From assembly GCA_022797295.1 (NCBI GenBank), contig JAAWKH010000002.1:1-64000 (forward strand): a DNA stretch of 64,000 nt. Direction: 5' to 3'. Shown here in pieces: positions 42,459-50,944 of the stretch (its first letter is position 1; the number at the start of each line of letters is the position of its first letter). The notes beneath the pieces are model-generated. The model had not been told where the DNA came from. It ran no database searches and saw only the letters and a program-made list of their open reading frames with translations. This DNA is from Peptococcaceae bacterium. GTDB taxonomy: Bacteria > Bacillota > Dehalobacteriia > UBA4068 > UBA4997. The position numbers were made by a program, and so were the translations under genes.

Positions 42459-44105
42459 GTGTTTGATTTAGAGGTGTTTGTTGGCCCGGCTGTGGTTTTG
42501 CTGGGTATGTTTATTGGTTTGCTGGGCTTTGCCATTTGGGGCGCTAGGGCGGTGCGGGAATCGGCACCGCCGGTGGAGCTGGCCCCCACCGTGGATGGCC
42601 TTTCTGTTAATGCTGATATAGAGGCGGCTGCGCCTTTGGCGGAGCTGGAGCTGCCGGATTTTGAGCAGGAAATGGAAGATGTTGAGGCGGAAGCTGCGCC
42701 AGCTCAGAATATTGAGCGGACGGCAGAATTTGCCCAACCTTTAGCTACGGCCAGTACGGTGGCCTCTTTTTCGCAGAGCTTTTGGGAGGGGCAAGAGGTG
42801 CCGCCGCCGGCGCAATCTGATTATAATGAGGCGATTGACCGAATTAAGGCTGATTTGAATGCTGCTGATGCAGCGGAGTTTAATAAGGATGCACAGGAAA
42901 CTGACCCCGACGCTTTGGCGGCTGCTAACGTGTTGGAGGCGTTGCGTTATGGTGTGACGCCGCAAACACAATCTCCTGCAACTGTTGAACCTGCTTCTGC
43001 ACCTGATTTGGTTGAGTTTGAAAATCAGGCGGAAACGGCGGAGAATTTTGTGGAAGTTGAAAATGAGGAGAATGATGAACTGACACGGGTAATCACACCG
43101 GAGCAAGCGGCGATTATTTTGCAAGATGAGGAAGCTAGGGAAGCGGCTGCTGAGCCTCAGTTGGCGGTTGAACCTTTGCCGGAGGATAATGAATCCACCC
43201 GGCTTTTGCAAGTGAATAAAGATTTGACCGATGCGCCTACGGAAGCGGCTGAGGTGCTGGAAACTGAGCCGGAGGAACTGGAAAAGACGCGGATGCACCG
43301 CCTGAATGCGGAAACAGAAGCACGACCAGCGGTGAATAGCCAAGATGACGCGGAGTCGCCTAAGTTGCAACGGATTCCGCCAGGGGTTGCCAGCAATTTT
43401 GGTTTTATTAATAATCAGGCGGCTGGCCTGGCCAGTGCGATGCAGGAACGCCAAATGCCGGATTTGTCAGCTTTGGCAGCTGAGGACGCAGGCGACACGC
43501 TGTTGCCAGAGGCTCCAATTCCTTTTGGCCCCAAAATGGCCTGGTTGGCAATTCCCGGTTTTAAGCCGTCAGAGGTTATTGCAGAGTTACGCCTGGATAA
43601 TGTGCAATCAGCCAACTGGACGATTGGTTTGAAAGAGGCCTATGCGGATAATAATTTGGTGTTTGTTTCGCCCTCTTTGGGCGGTTGGGTGATGGTTATT
43701 GGCAGAACCTTGTGGGAGCGAGCGGATATGAACCGTTCAGCGGAGAATATTCCCTGGCTGCGAGAAATTTGCCGTAAATTTGGTAACGCTTGCTTTTTCT
43801 CTACAATGAGCGGCTTGGGCAATCACGGCTGGGTGGGAATTCGCGATGGTCAAATTGCCCGCGCTTATGGCTACAGCACTGAATTGCAGGAGCTGATTTG
43901 GCTGGTGGGCGAGCCCACAGAGGAGGAAATTGCTATCAACCCGGCTTTCATTACGGAAATGCGGGAGAAATATCAGCCGGGCTTTCGGCCGGTTATTCCT
44001 GATGAAAAGCTGGTTTTGGCGGTGGCGGCGGCTTGGTCGGTTGACCCTGGCTTCCGGCGGCGGCAATATCCGGCAGATTATGGCTACCTTGGCTATATGA
44101 ATTAA
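42459..44105 (+). CDS. Acidic membrane-anchored protein of unknown function
   Basis: A 548-residue protein with one N-terminal transmembrane helix (VGPAVVLLGMFIGLLGFAIWG), about 320 residues of Glu/Ala-rich low-complexity sequence with loosely repeated segments (EELEKTRMHRLNAETEA; DNESTRLLQVNKDLTDAP), and a compact C-terminal domain (about 365-548: WLAIPGFKPSEVIAELRL; FVSPSLGGWVMVIGR; GNHGWVGIRDGQIARAYGY). The C-terminal domain looks like a conserved enzyme- or immunity-like module, but I cannot name the family. The GTG at 42459 is 7 nt after GGGGAGG. It separates obgE from nadD. Confidence 0.75.
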   Translation: MFDLEVFVGPAVVLLGMFIGLLGFAIWGARAVRESAPPVELAPTVDGLSVNADIEAAAPLAELELPDFEQEMEDVEAEAAPAQNIERTAEFAQPLATASTVASFSQSFWEGQEVPPPAQSDYNEAIDRIKADLNAADAAEFNKDAQETDPDALAAANVLEALRYGVTPQTQSPATVEPASAPDLVEFENQAETAENFVEVENEENDELTRVITPEQAAIILQDEEAREAAAEPQLAVEPLPEDNESTRLLQVNKDLTDAPTEAAEVLETEPEELEKTRMHRLNAETEARPAVNSQDDAESPKLQRIPPGVASNFGFINNQAAGLASAMQERQMPDLSALAAEDAGDTLLPEAPIPFGPKMAWLAIPGFKPSEVIAELRLDNVQSANWTIGLKEAYADNNLVFVSPSLGGWVMVIGRTLWERADMNRSAENIPWLREICRKFGNACFFSTMSGLGNHGWVGIRDGQIARAYGYSTELQELIWLVGEPTEEEIAINPAFITEMREKYQPGFRPVIPDEKLVLAVAAAWSVDPGFRRRQYPADYGYLGYMN

Positions 44106-44127
44106 AAGCGTACGTGAGGATGGGGGG

Positions 44128-44748
44128 ATGGTGATGTTGGTGCAGAAAAAACGGATTGGTATTATGGGCGGCACATTTGATCCCATTCATTATGGACATT
44201 TGGTTACGGCTGAGGCTGCACAACATCGCTTTGCACTGGATCAGGTGATATTTGTGCCGTCTGGCCGGCCTCCGCATAAGCTGTCGCACAGGTTAACGCC
44301 GGCTGCGGAGCGTTTGTTGATGACGCTGCTGGCCACGGTTCCTAATCAGAATTTTGTTGTTTCCGATTGGGAGGAGAAACGGGAGCAGATTTCCTACACC
44401 TATGATACGGTGTTGGCTTTTCATCAACAGTTTGGCGATGAAGCGGAGTTGTTTTTCATCACTGGCGCTGACGCGGTTTTGGAGATTATGCAATGGCGAC
44501 GCATTGATGAGCTGACAGATTTTTGTAGCTTCATTGCGGCCACTCGGCCGGGTTATCATTTGGATAATTTTCAGGCCTCGCCCAAGTTGACGGCTAAGTT
44601 GTTTTTTATGGAGGTGCCGGCTTTAGCTATATCCTCCAGCGATATTCGGCGGCGGGTGGCGCATGGTGAACCGATTAAATATCTGTTGCCGGAAACAGTA
44701 GAAATGTATATTTACAAGCATGGTTTATATAAGGAAGAAATAATTTGA
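44128..44748 (+). CDS. nadD: Nicotinate-nucleotide adenylyltransferase
   Basis: Makes NaAD from nicotinate mononucleotide and ATP. The 206-residue nucleotidyltransferase has GIMGGTFDPIHYGHL and the late ISSSDIRRRV motif. The start may be either ATG at 44128 or 44134; a G-rich GAGGATGGGGG lies upstream. The yqeK start overlaps its stop codon. Confidence 0.95.
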   Translation: MVMLVQKKRIGIMGGTFDPIHYGHLVTAEAAQHRFALDQVIFVPSGRPPHKLSHRLTPAAERLLMTLLATVPNQNFVVSDWEEKREQISYTYDTVLAFHQQFGDEAELFFITGADAVLEIMQWRRIDELTDFCSFIAATRPGYHLDNFQASPKLTAKLFFMEVPALAISSSDIRRRVAHGEPIKYLLPETVEMYIYKHGLYKEEII

Positions 44749-45365
44749 AAGATATATATGGTGACGAATTTTATTTGAAGCAATATGCGCCAGAGGTTGA
44801 GCTGGTGCGTTGCCGTTTGGGAGATGAGCGGTGGACTCATTCATTGGGAGTGGCGCACACAGCGCGTTTGTTGGCTGAAAAATATGGCGCTGACCCGGCG
44901 GAGGCGTATCTGGCTGGTATATGCCATGACATTGCCAAGGAGTTGCCACATGAGCAAATGCTGGCTTTGCTACAAAAATCGCCGTTAGCTGACGACGCTG
45001 AGGTGTTGCGAAATCGCCAGCTTTGGCACGCGCCGGCTGGGTCGGTTTTGTTGGCTCAGCTGCAAGCGGATTATCCTCGCTTGACTGAGGCGGTGCAAAA
45101 TGCTTGTCTGTGGCACACTTTGGGTCGGCCGGCGATGACGCTGTTGGAAAGTTTGGTTTTTGTAGCGGATTTGATTGAGCCCAGTCGAGATTTTCCTGAT
45201 TTGCCGCCTATTCGGCAAGCTGTTTGGCAGGATTTGACTTTGGGCGTTTGCGCCTGTATGCAGGGTGTGATTGGTTTTTTGGAAAGTGAAAATAATTTTG
45301 TGCATCCAATGGCTTATGAAGCTTTGGCCTATTATAAAAAAATTGACATAAAAAAGGAGTGCTGA
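44745..45365 (+). CDS. yqeK: HD-domain hydrolase YqeK (symmetrical Ap4A hydrolase type)
   Basis: A 206-residue HD-domain protein: WTHSLGVAHTARLL, then GICHDIAKELP (the HD pair), and later LWHTLGRPAMTLLESLVFVADLIEP. Family members hydrolyse diadenosine tetraphosphate to ADP. The TTG at 44745 overlaps the nadD TGA, with AAGGAAG 6 nt upstream, so it is coupled to nadD. Confidence 0.92.
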   Translation: MKDIYGDEFYLKQYAPEVELVRCRLGDERWTHSLGVAHTARLLAEKYGADPAEAYLAGICHDIAKELPHEQMLALLQKSPLADDAEVLRNRQLWHAPAGSVLLAQLQADYPRLTEAVQNACLWHTLGRPAMTLLESLVFVADLIEPSRDFPDLPPIRQAVWQDLTLGVCACMQGVIGFLESENNFVHPMAYEALAYYKKIDIKKEC

Positions 45366-45371
45366 CTTAAA

Positions 45372-45851
45372 GTGACTGAAAAAGAGAGTTTGAAAGATTT
45401 GCTTAATCAGGAAGCAGCTACGGAAACTGTTGTACCAAGCCGGGATATGGAAACCCGTGAGTTGCTGGAGGAGGAAGCGGCCGCAGCCGCTTTGGATACG
45501 GATAATCTTGACGAATTGATTAAAGCGGCCGCCGCTTTTGGCTGGGCCAAAAAGGCGCGGGATATTGTGGGCATTGATTTGCATGAAGTGTCATCTGTGG
45601 CTGATTACTTTTTGATAATGTCCGGTTCCAACAAGCCGCAGCTCAAAGCCATCAGCGATAATATTGAGGAAAAATTGGCGGAGCAGGGCTTGCGCCCGTT
45701 GCGCATAGAGGGTTATCGTGAGGCTGAGTGGATTTTGTTGGATTACGGCTCCTTGGTAGTGCATATTTTTGTGGACGAACAGCGTGATTATTATAATCTG
45801 GAACGCCTTTGGGGCGATGCTCCGGCCTACAAATTTGAGCCGGTTAAATAA
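45372..45851 (+). CDS. rsfS: Ribosome silencing factor RsfS
   Basis: Binds L14 and blocks subunit joining under poor nutrition. The DUF143 core from residue about 50 is clear (SSVADYFLIMSGSNKPQLKA; EWILLDYGSLVVHIF; YYNLERLWGDAP). The 159 residues include an acidic, Ala-rich N-terminal extension of about 50 residues. The GTG start is 12 nt from AGGAG, a long spacing, so a downstream start (for example the ATG at 45450) is possible. Confidence 0.92.
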   Translation: MTEKESLKDLLNQEAATETVVPSRDMETRELLEEEAAAAALDTDNLDELIKAAAAFGWAKKARDIVGIDLHEVSSVADYFLIMSGSNKPQLKAISDNIEEKLAEQGLRPLRIEGYREAEWILLDYGSLVVHIFVDEQRDYYNLERLWGDAPAYKFEPVK

Positions 45852-45869
45852 TAGGAGGATGATATAACT

Positions 45870-46709
45870 ATGAAGAAAACGCCCCAGGTGGCTACTATCA
45901 ATGATTTATCCGGTTTTGGTCGTTGTTCTTTAACGGTGACGATACCGATTTTATCTGTGATGGGCTTTCAATGTTGCCCGCTACCGACGGCCATTTTGTC
46001 GAATCACACTGGTTATGAAAGCTATTTGTTCCGTGATTTTACGGAGCATATGCCGGCTTATCTGGATGAATGGCAAAAGCTGGATTTGGATTTTGCGGCA
46101 GTTTTTACCGGTTTTTTAGGTTCGGCTGAACAAGCGGATATTGTTAGCAATTTCATTCGTGAGGTAAAACATCGTGAAAGCGAGCCAGCGCCGTTAATTT
46201 TTGTCGATCCGGTTTTGGGAGATAACGGCAAGCCTTATATTACCTGTACGACGGAGATTTGCGAGGCTATGAAAAAGCTGGTTAGCCTGGCTGATGTGAT
46301 TACGCCAAACATCACTGAAGCTTGCTTGCTTTTGGATAAGGAATATTGCGGCGAGCGTCTTGATGAAACCGCAGCCTTAAAATTGGTTAAGGAGCTGGCC
46401 TCCTTAGGCTCCGGCAAGGTGGTGTTGACCGGTGTGCGTTCCAAGGCTGGGATGTTGGCTAATTTGGCTTTTGACGCTTCCCAAAATCACTTTTACTGGG
46501 TGGAGGAGCCGGCGGTTGAGCCTTACTACAACGGGGCAGGCGATGTTTTTGCTTCAGTGCTGTGCGGCTCGCTGCTTGCTGGTATGGATATGCAATCAGC
46601 CTTGGAGAAAAGCGCGTTCTTTGTTTATTTGGCAGCCAAGGATACAGCTGCGGCTGGTGCTCCGGTGCGCGATGGCGTGATGTTTGAAAAATATCTAAAA
46701 ATGCTTTGA
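45870..46709 (+). CDS. Pyridoxamine/pyridoxal kinase
   Basis: A 279-residue ribokinase-like kinase of the PdxY/PdxK type that phosphorylates vitamin B6 vitamers. The N-terminal TINDLSGFGRCSL, FVDPVLGDNG and the anion-hole/catalytic segment YYNGAGDVFASVL (catalytic Asp) are visible. AGGAGG lies about 10 nt upstream of the ATG. The preference among B6 vitamers cannot be told from sequence. Confidence 0.9.
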   Translation: MKKTPQVATINDLSGFGRCSLTVTIPILSVMGFQCCPLPTAILSNHTGYESYLFRDFTEHMPAYLDEWQKLDLDFAAVFTGFLGSAEQADIVSNFIREVKHRESEPAPLIFVDPVLGDNGKPYITCTTEICEAMKKLVSLADVITPNITEACLLLDKEYCGERLDETAALKLVKELASLGSGKVVLTGVRSKAGMLANLAFDASQNHFYWVEEPAVEPYYNGAGDVFASVLCGSLLAGMDMQSALEKSAFFVYLAAKDTAAAGAPVRDGVMFEKYLKML

Positions 46710-46731
46710 GAAAGCGATAGGGAAAAACTTA

Positions 46732-47661
46732 ATGAATTTGACTATGTATATAGCCTTGCTGTTGGGTTTTGCTTTGCTGCTTAAAGGGGCGGGTTGGTTT
46801 GTGGACGCGGCATCTTCTTTGGCGCGGGCTCTGCATATTCCCAGCCTGATTATTGGTTTAACTATTGTGGCAATGGGCACCAGTGCGCCGGAAGCAGCGG
46901 TGAGCATTACGGCTGCTTTTTCTGGCAGCAATGAAATTGCTTTAAGCAATGTTGTGGGCTCTAATATGTTTAATTTGTTGGCTGTGGTGGGCGTTAGCTC
47001 ATTGCTGCGGCCTGCGCTGGTGGAGCCGGCTGTGTTGCGGCGAGATTTGTTCTGGCATTTGGGATCAACTTTGCTGTTGTTGTTTTTAGCCTATAATTTA
47101 TACCTAGGACGGCTGGAGGGTTTGCTTCTGCTGCTGCTTTTGGCTGTGTATCTGCTGTTTTTGCTTAAAAATGCTCGCGGCTCTAACAGTGGTTCAGAAC
47201 CGGAGGCAGCGGAAATAGGCCTGCCTAAGCAGCTGTTTTGGTTGGTGGTCGGTTTGGCGGCGGTTATCTTGGGCGGCAATTTGGTAGTGAACAGCGCTAC
47301 GGATATTGCAACTGCCTGGGGTTGGAGTGAAACTTTGATTGGTTTGACGATTGTGGCTATTGGCACATCTCTGCCGGAGTTGGCAACCTCAGTTATGGCT
47401 GCTTATAAGGGTGATAGTAGTTTGGCCTTGGGGAATGTGTTGGGCTCCAACATTTTCAACCTTTTATTTATATTAGGACTTTCCTGCACTCTTTCACCGA
47501 TTGCCGTGTTGCCAGGTGCGCTCTGTGATATTGGTCTGCTTTGTGCAGTGGCGGCGTTGACTTTGTTTATTTGCCGCAATGACGGTCAGATTTCCCGTCG
47601 GGAAGGGGCCTTGTTGCTGGCGCTTTACCTGCTTTACACTGGCTGGCTGATTTGTCGCTAA
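46732..47661 (+). CDS. Calcium/sodium antiporter (CaCA family, YrbG type)
   Basis: A 309-residue integral membrane protein of about ten helices with two homologous halves. Each carries the alpha-repeat signature: MGTSAPEAAVS with GSNMFNLLAVVG, and IGTSLPELATSVMA with GSNIFNLLFILG. It exchanges cations across the membrane, probably Ca2+ for Na+ or H+. It follows the pyridoxamine kinase by 22 bp and ends at a terminator. Confidence 0.93.
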   Translation: MNLTMYIALLLGFALLLKGAGWFVDAASSLARALHIPSLIIGLTIVAMGTSAPEAAVSITAAFSGSNEIALSNVVGSNMFNLLAVVGVSSLLRPALVEPAVLRRDLFWHLGSTLLLLFLAYNLYLGRLEGLLLLLLLAVYLLFLLKNARGSNSGSEPEAAEIGLPKQLFWLVVGLAAVILGGNLVVNSATDIATAWGWSETLIGLTIVAIGTSLPELATSVMAAYKGDSSLALGNVLGSNIFNLLFILGLSCTLSPIAVLPGALCDIGLLCAVAALTLFICRNDGQISRREGALLLALYLLYTGWLICR

Positions 47662-47669
47662 TAAAAATT

Positions 47670-47700
47670 AATGCCGTCGCGTTGAAAGCGGCGGCATTTG
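47670..47700 (+). terminator. Terminator between the antiporter and the convergent gene
   Basis: 11-bp stem AATGCCGTCGC / GCGGCGGCATT with one G-T wobble and a 7-nt loop. Short A/T tracts on both sides allow bidirectional action. Confidence 0.7.
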
Positions 47701-47719
47701 TAGCTTGCAAGTTGTTAAA

Positions 47720-48172
47720 TTAGGTGCCAATCCATTCTTGAAAGTTCAGTTCCAGTTCCTGGCATTTGGCGTTGAAATCATCGTCAGTAGTTAGTGGACC
47801 AAAAACTTGGTCATCGGCTGTGTTAATCAGCCAGTAGCTGTAGGTGGTGTAATCCGGTTTGATTTCCTTGGTTTCCGGCACGGCAGTTTGCTTTACTGCG
47901 ATAAATTTGCCGCTGGTGGCGTAGGAAATAACAATACTTTCCACCACCGGAGTTTCTGGAGTTGCGCTTTTGCTGTTGATTATGTAAGCAGAGCGAGAAT
48001 TTTCCTTAACAATAGCGTAATTGGCCATAATCGGCGTGGTAAAATCTTCCTTGGGGCCAAATACACTGTAAATTGTTAGGGCGATGGATAACAAAATCAC
48101 AACTACTATGGTGTTACCGAGGATTTTGAAGAACATTTTAGTTTTGTTGGTTTTTTTTCTTCTCATTAACAA
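47720..48172 (-). CDS. Small single-pass membrane/secreted protein, unknown
   Basis: 150 residues: basic N-terminus (MLMRRKKTNKTK), one transmembrane segment (ILGNTIVVVILLSIALTIYSV), then an extracytoplasmic domain ending YWLINTADDQVFGPLTTDDDFNAKCQEL. That W-I-I/N-x-x-D-x-V-x-G-P-L pattern recurs in small Bacillota lipoprotein-like proteins of the DUF3997 kind; the family link is only suggestive. The TTG at 48172 has AAAGG upstream; the ATG two codons in is the alternative. Confidence 0.7.
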   Translation of the reverse strand: MLMRRKKTNKTKMFFKILGNTIVVVILLSIALTIYSVFGPKEDFTTPIMANYAIVKENSRSAYIINSKSATPETPVVESIVISYATSGKFIAVKQTAVPETKEIKPDYTTYSYWLINTADDQVFGPLTTDDDFNAKCQELELNFQEWIGT

Positions 48173-48301
48173 GCGTTACCTTTCCCGCCAGGGGCTGCAA
48201 ATGGAGCCTTGGCGATTACAAGTCACTATACTAATAAATTAAATTATACCATATTTTTAAATAAAAATCAACTTTTTTAGTAGGAAGGTTTTAAGAGGAC
48301 G

Positions 48302-48403
48302 ATGAATATTGAAAAAATTACACATAATAATCAGAATATAGCTGTGATTTCCAGTTCGGAACTGTTGATAAGCGATGTGCAGTCGGCTCTTGATTTGCTA
48401 TAG
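48302..48403 (+). pseudogene. Remnant of a DUF4180 gene
   Basis: A 33-residue frame with AAGAGG upstream: MNIEKITHNNQNIAVISSSE, then LLISDVQSALDLL, then TAG. This matches the first third of DUF4180 proteins (about 110-120 residues, ...SDVQSALDLMATVxYETGCDR...). No continuation is seen in any frame after the stop, so the rest of the gene appears deleted. It lies in the 310-bp space between the small secreted-protein gene and degV. Confidence 0.65.
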
Positions 48404-48484
48404 AAAATAATTAATATTCAATTAATATTTCAGCGTTACAATATATAATAAATCATTTAGGCAGGGCCTTGAGGTGGTATTGTG

Positions 48485-49360
48485 ATGAAAATTGGCGTTG
48501 TAACCGACAGCAACAGCGGTATTTTACCGGAAGAAGCAAATAAGCTTGGCGTTTGGCTTTTGCCGATGCCTTTTTATATTGACGGGAACTGTTATTACGA
48601 AAATGTTGATTTGACGCGACAAGATTTTTTTGCTAAGCTGGCAGCAGGGGCGGAAATTGCCACCAGCTCGCCGGCGCCGTTGGCCGTGGCTGAGCTTTGG
48701 AGTCAGGCTTTGGCGGAATGTGATCAAATTTTACATATTCCGATGAGTAGTGGCTTGAGTAGCAGTTGTGAGTTGGCTATGTCTCTGGCGCGGGAGGAAG
48801 CCTTTGTTGGCAAAGTGTTTGTGGCGGATATTGGTCGAGTGGCCACGCCAATGCACCGTTCCGTTTTGGACGCGCTGGAGCTTTTAGCGCAGGGCTTTTC
48901 GGCAGCAGAGGTTCAGCAAATGCTGGAAAAGCAGCGGGCGGATATGACTATCTACGTGATGGTTGACGAATTGAAGCATTTGGCTAAGGGCGGACGGATT
49001 AGCCATACCACGGCGGCTTTGGGTTCTATTTTGAATGTGAAGCCGGTGCTGCAATTTGATGTGGGTATGCTGAATATGCAGGCCAAGTGCCGCGGTAAAA
49101 AACGGGCCCGGCATTTGATGATTGAGGCTATGCAGGCTGATTTGCAGGGCAAATTTAAGCAACAGTGGGAGAACAAAGAGGTTCATTTGGTGGCGGCCGG
49201 CAGCGCAGATACGGCGGAAACAGAGGATTGGCTGGCCCAAATTAACGAGGCCTTTCCTGGCGTGCCGGTGATGTATGACGACCTGCCGCTGAGCCTGTGC
49301 GCGCATATTGGCGAAAATGGTTTGGGCATTGGCTGCTCCTGCCGGGTGAAGCCGGAATAA
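48485..49360 (+). CDS. DegV family fatty-acid-binding protein
   Basis: A 291-residue DegV protein. The N-terminal KIGVVTDSNSGI, the HIPMSSGLSSS loop contacting the fatty-acid head group, and the LAKGGRISHTTAALGSILNVKP motif are diagnostic. Members bind fatty acids, often feeding FakA kinase; no fakA is nearby. The ATG at 48485 is chosen over the GTG one codon upstream; GAGGTGG precedes both. Confidence 0.92.
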   Translation: MKIGVVTDSNSGILPEEANKLGVWLLPMPFYIDGNCYYENVDLTRQDFFAKLAAGAEIATSSPAPLAVAELWSQALAECDQILHIPMSSGLSSSCELAMSLAREEAFVGKVFVADIGRVATPMHRSVLDALELLAQGFSAAEVQQMLEKQRADMTIYVMVDELKHLAKGGRISHTTAALGSILNVKPVLQFDVGMLNMQAKCRGKKRARHLMIEAMQADLQGKFKQQWENKEVHLVAAGSADTAETEDWLAQINEAFPGVPVMYDDLPLSLCAHIGENGLGIGCSCRVKPE

Positions 49361-49389
49361 CCTTTCAGACAAAATTTTTCCTCCAGGGC

Positions 49390-49418
49390 TTGACAAAAAC
49401 TGAATATTTTGTTATAAT
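49390..49418 (+). promoter_or_regulatory. Promoter of infC-rpmI-rplT
   Basis: A consensus TTGACA (49390-49395), 17-bp spacer, TATAAT (49413-49418). It gives an about 300-nt leader before infC. Confidence 0.92.
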
Positions 49419-49425
49419 TCTAAAA

Positions 49426-49725
49426 GTGCTTTTGATAAGCTTAAAAGCACCAAAAAAACCAAAGCAGAAGTTTCGCTTCTCACCTGGCTGGCTCAAGCTG
49501 GCGGGTAAATATCAGCAAGCTGGTTTGCCGCTTTAAGTTGGGGCGGTGAATAGTGCTGTTATTTTTTGTGGGGAGTGATGTTTTGCCCCACTTTTTTGCG
49601 TGAACACTTAGCGATTGCCTAGTTCATAGGACAACGGCAGAGCTTAGTGTGAAGCATTTAAACCGGACGCGCTCTTTTAAGTGCAGCGACGGGTTGATTA
49701 GTGCCAATATTTGGAGGTGAAAGTT
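49426..49725 (+). ncRNA. infC operon leader (L20-leader type) with attenuator
   Basis: A long untranslated leader. It starts with the hairpin GTGCTTTT/AAAAGCAC (49426-49450), continues with GC-rich pairable segments (49490-49545), an intrinsic terminator (49568-49597) and about 130 nt more before the start. Bacillota infC operons are commonly autoregulated by L20 through such a leader. I could not match the L20-binding consensus in detail. Confidence 0.6.
49568..49597 (+). terminator. Attenuator terminator in the infC leader
   Basis: GTGGGG / CCCCAC stem with a 12-nt loop followed by six T residues, about 150 nt after the promoter and 130 nt before the infC start. It is therefore a regulatory rather than end-of-gene terminator. 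Confidence 0.85.
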
Positions 49726-50235
49726 ATTTTTAAGGAATTGCGAATCAATGAGGAAATCCGGTCTGCTGAAGTCCGTTTGGTTTCAGATAACGAGGATGAA
49801 CAGCTGGGTATTATGTCGGCGCGTGACGCTTTGCGAATGGCCCATGAAAGAGAGCTTGATTTGGTGGAGATTGCGCCGAACGGCAAACCGCCTGTTTGTA
49901 AGCTGATGGATTACGGCAAATATCGCTTTGACCAATTAAAGCGGGATAAGGAAGCCAAAAAAAATCAGCGGATTGTCAGCTTAAAGGAAGTTAAGCTGCG
50001 GATTAACATCGAAGAGCATGACTTTGAGGTGAAGGCTAAAAATGCACAAAAATTTTTGGCCGGCAAGGATAAGGTGAAAGTTACCATCATGTTCCGCGGC
50101 CGTGAGATTACTCATCCGGAGCAAGGCATTGAGCTTTGCCGCAGAATGGCGGAGCGCCTGGCCGACGTGGCCTCGGTGGAAAAAGCCGCCAAGGTTGAAG
50201 GCCGTAATATGACCATGATTTTGGCCCCCAAATAA
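49726..50235 (+). CDS. infC: Translation initiation factor IF-3 (ATT start)
   Basis: A 169-residue IF-3 (FKELRINEEIRSAEVRLVSD; then APNGKPPVCKLMDYGKYRFD). I place the start at ATT 49726, 8 nt after GGAGG. The open frame further upstream begins TTG-GAG-GTG, which is the Shine-Dalgarno itself, so it cannot be coding. A rare AUU start is well known for infC and makes IF-3 control its own translation by start-codon discrimination. Confidence 0.92.
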   Translation: MFKELRINEEIRSAEVRLVSDNEDEQLGIMSARDALRMAHERELDLVEIAPNGKPPVCKLMDYGKYRFDQLKRDKEAKKNQRIVSLKEVKLRINIEEHDFEVKAKNAQKFLAGKDKVKVTIMFRGREITHPEQGIELCRRMAERLADVASVEKAAKVEGRNMTMILAPK

Positions 50236-50287
50236 GGCTAGACAAAAAATTTAATTGAGATATATTTAGGTTTCGAGGAGGTTTATT

Positions 50288-50485
50288 ATGCCAAAGATGA
50301 AGACACGCCGTGCCGCGGCTAAAAGATTTTCGGCCACCGGCACTGGCAAGCTGAAGAGAAACAAGGCTTTTACCAGCCATATTCTGGAAACAAAATCACC
50401 CAAACGCAAGCGTAATCTGCGTAAATCCACCGTGGCAACTGAGGCCGATTACAAGCGTTTGAAGGATTGTCTGCCTTATCTTTAA
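50288..50485 (+). CDS. rpmI: 50S ribosomal protein L35
   Basis: 65 residues, [20 protein letters not shown], the standard L35. GAGGAGG precedes the ATG. It lies between infC and rplT. Confidence 0.97.
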   Translation: MPKMKTRRAAAKRFSATGTGKLKRNKAFTSHILETKSPKRKRNLRKSTVATEADYKRLKDCLPYL

Positions 50486-50545
50486 GCCGCGTGGCAATGG
50501 ACAGGCAGATAGATTGAGATTTTAATTTCGGGAGGATTGTTATAA

Positions 50546-50902
50546 ATGACCAGAGTAAAAAAAGGCTTTACGAAGCATCATCGTCATAAGAAAGTATTAA
50601 AATTTGCCAAAGGTTATCGCGCTTCCAATTCCAAGCTGTTCCGCGTGGCGAATCAGCAGGTTATGAAAGCTATGAGCGACAGCTTTGCACATCGCCGCAA
50701 GAAGAAGGGTGATTTCCGCAAACTGTGGATTGCTCGTATTAACGCTGGCGCTCGCATTAACGGCCTTTCCTACAGCCGGATGATGAACGGCCTGAAGCAG
50801 GCTAATATCACCATCAATCGCAAAATTTTGGCTGATTTGGCTGTGAACGACGCTGCTGCTTTTGCTGCCTTGGCTAATCAGGCCAAAGCAGTCTTGAAAT
50901 AA
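50546..50902 (+). CDS. rplT: 50S ribosomal protein L20
   Basis: 118 residues, [20 protein letters not shown], the standard L20; also the likely repressor of this operon through the infC leader. GGGAGG precedes the ATG. Confidence 0.98.
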   Translation: MTRVKKGFTKHHRHKKVLKFAKGYRASNSKLFRVANQQVMKAMSDSFAHRRKKKGDFRKLWIARINAGARINGLSYSRMMNGLKQANITINRKILADLAVNDAAAFAALANQAKAVLK

Positions 50903-50944
50903 GACTGAATACTAAATTAGGAAATAAAATAACTGTGTATCCTT

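Noticed and set aside
49711-49725. TTG at 49711 as the infC start
   Set aside because: TTG-GAG-GTG is the Shine-Dalgarno itself; the ATT 15 nt downstream is properly spaced.
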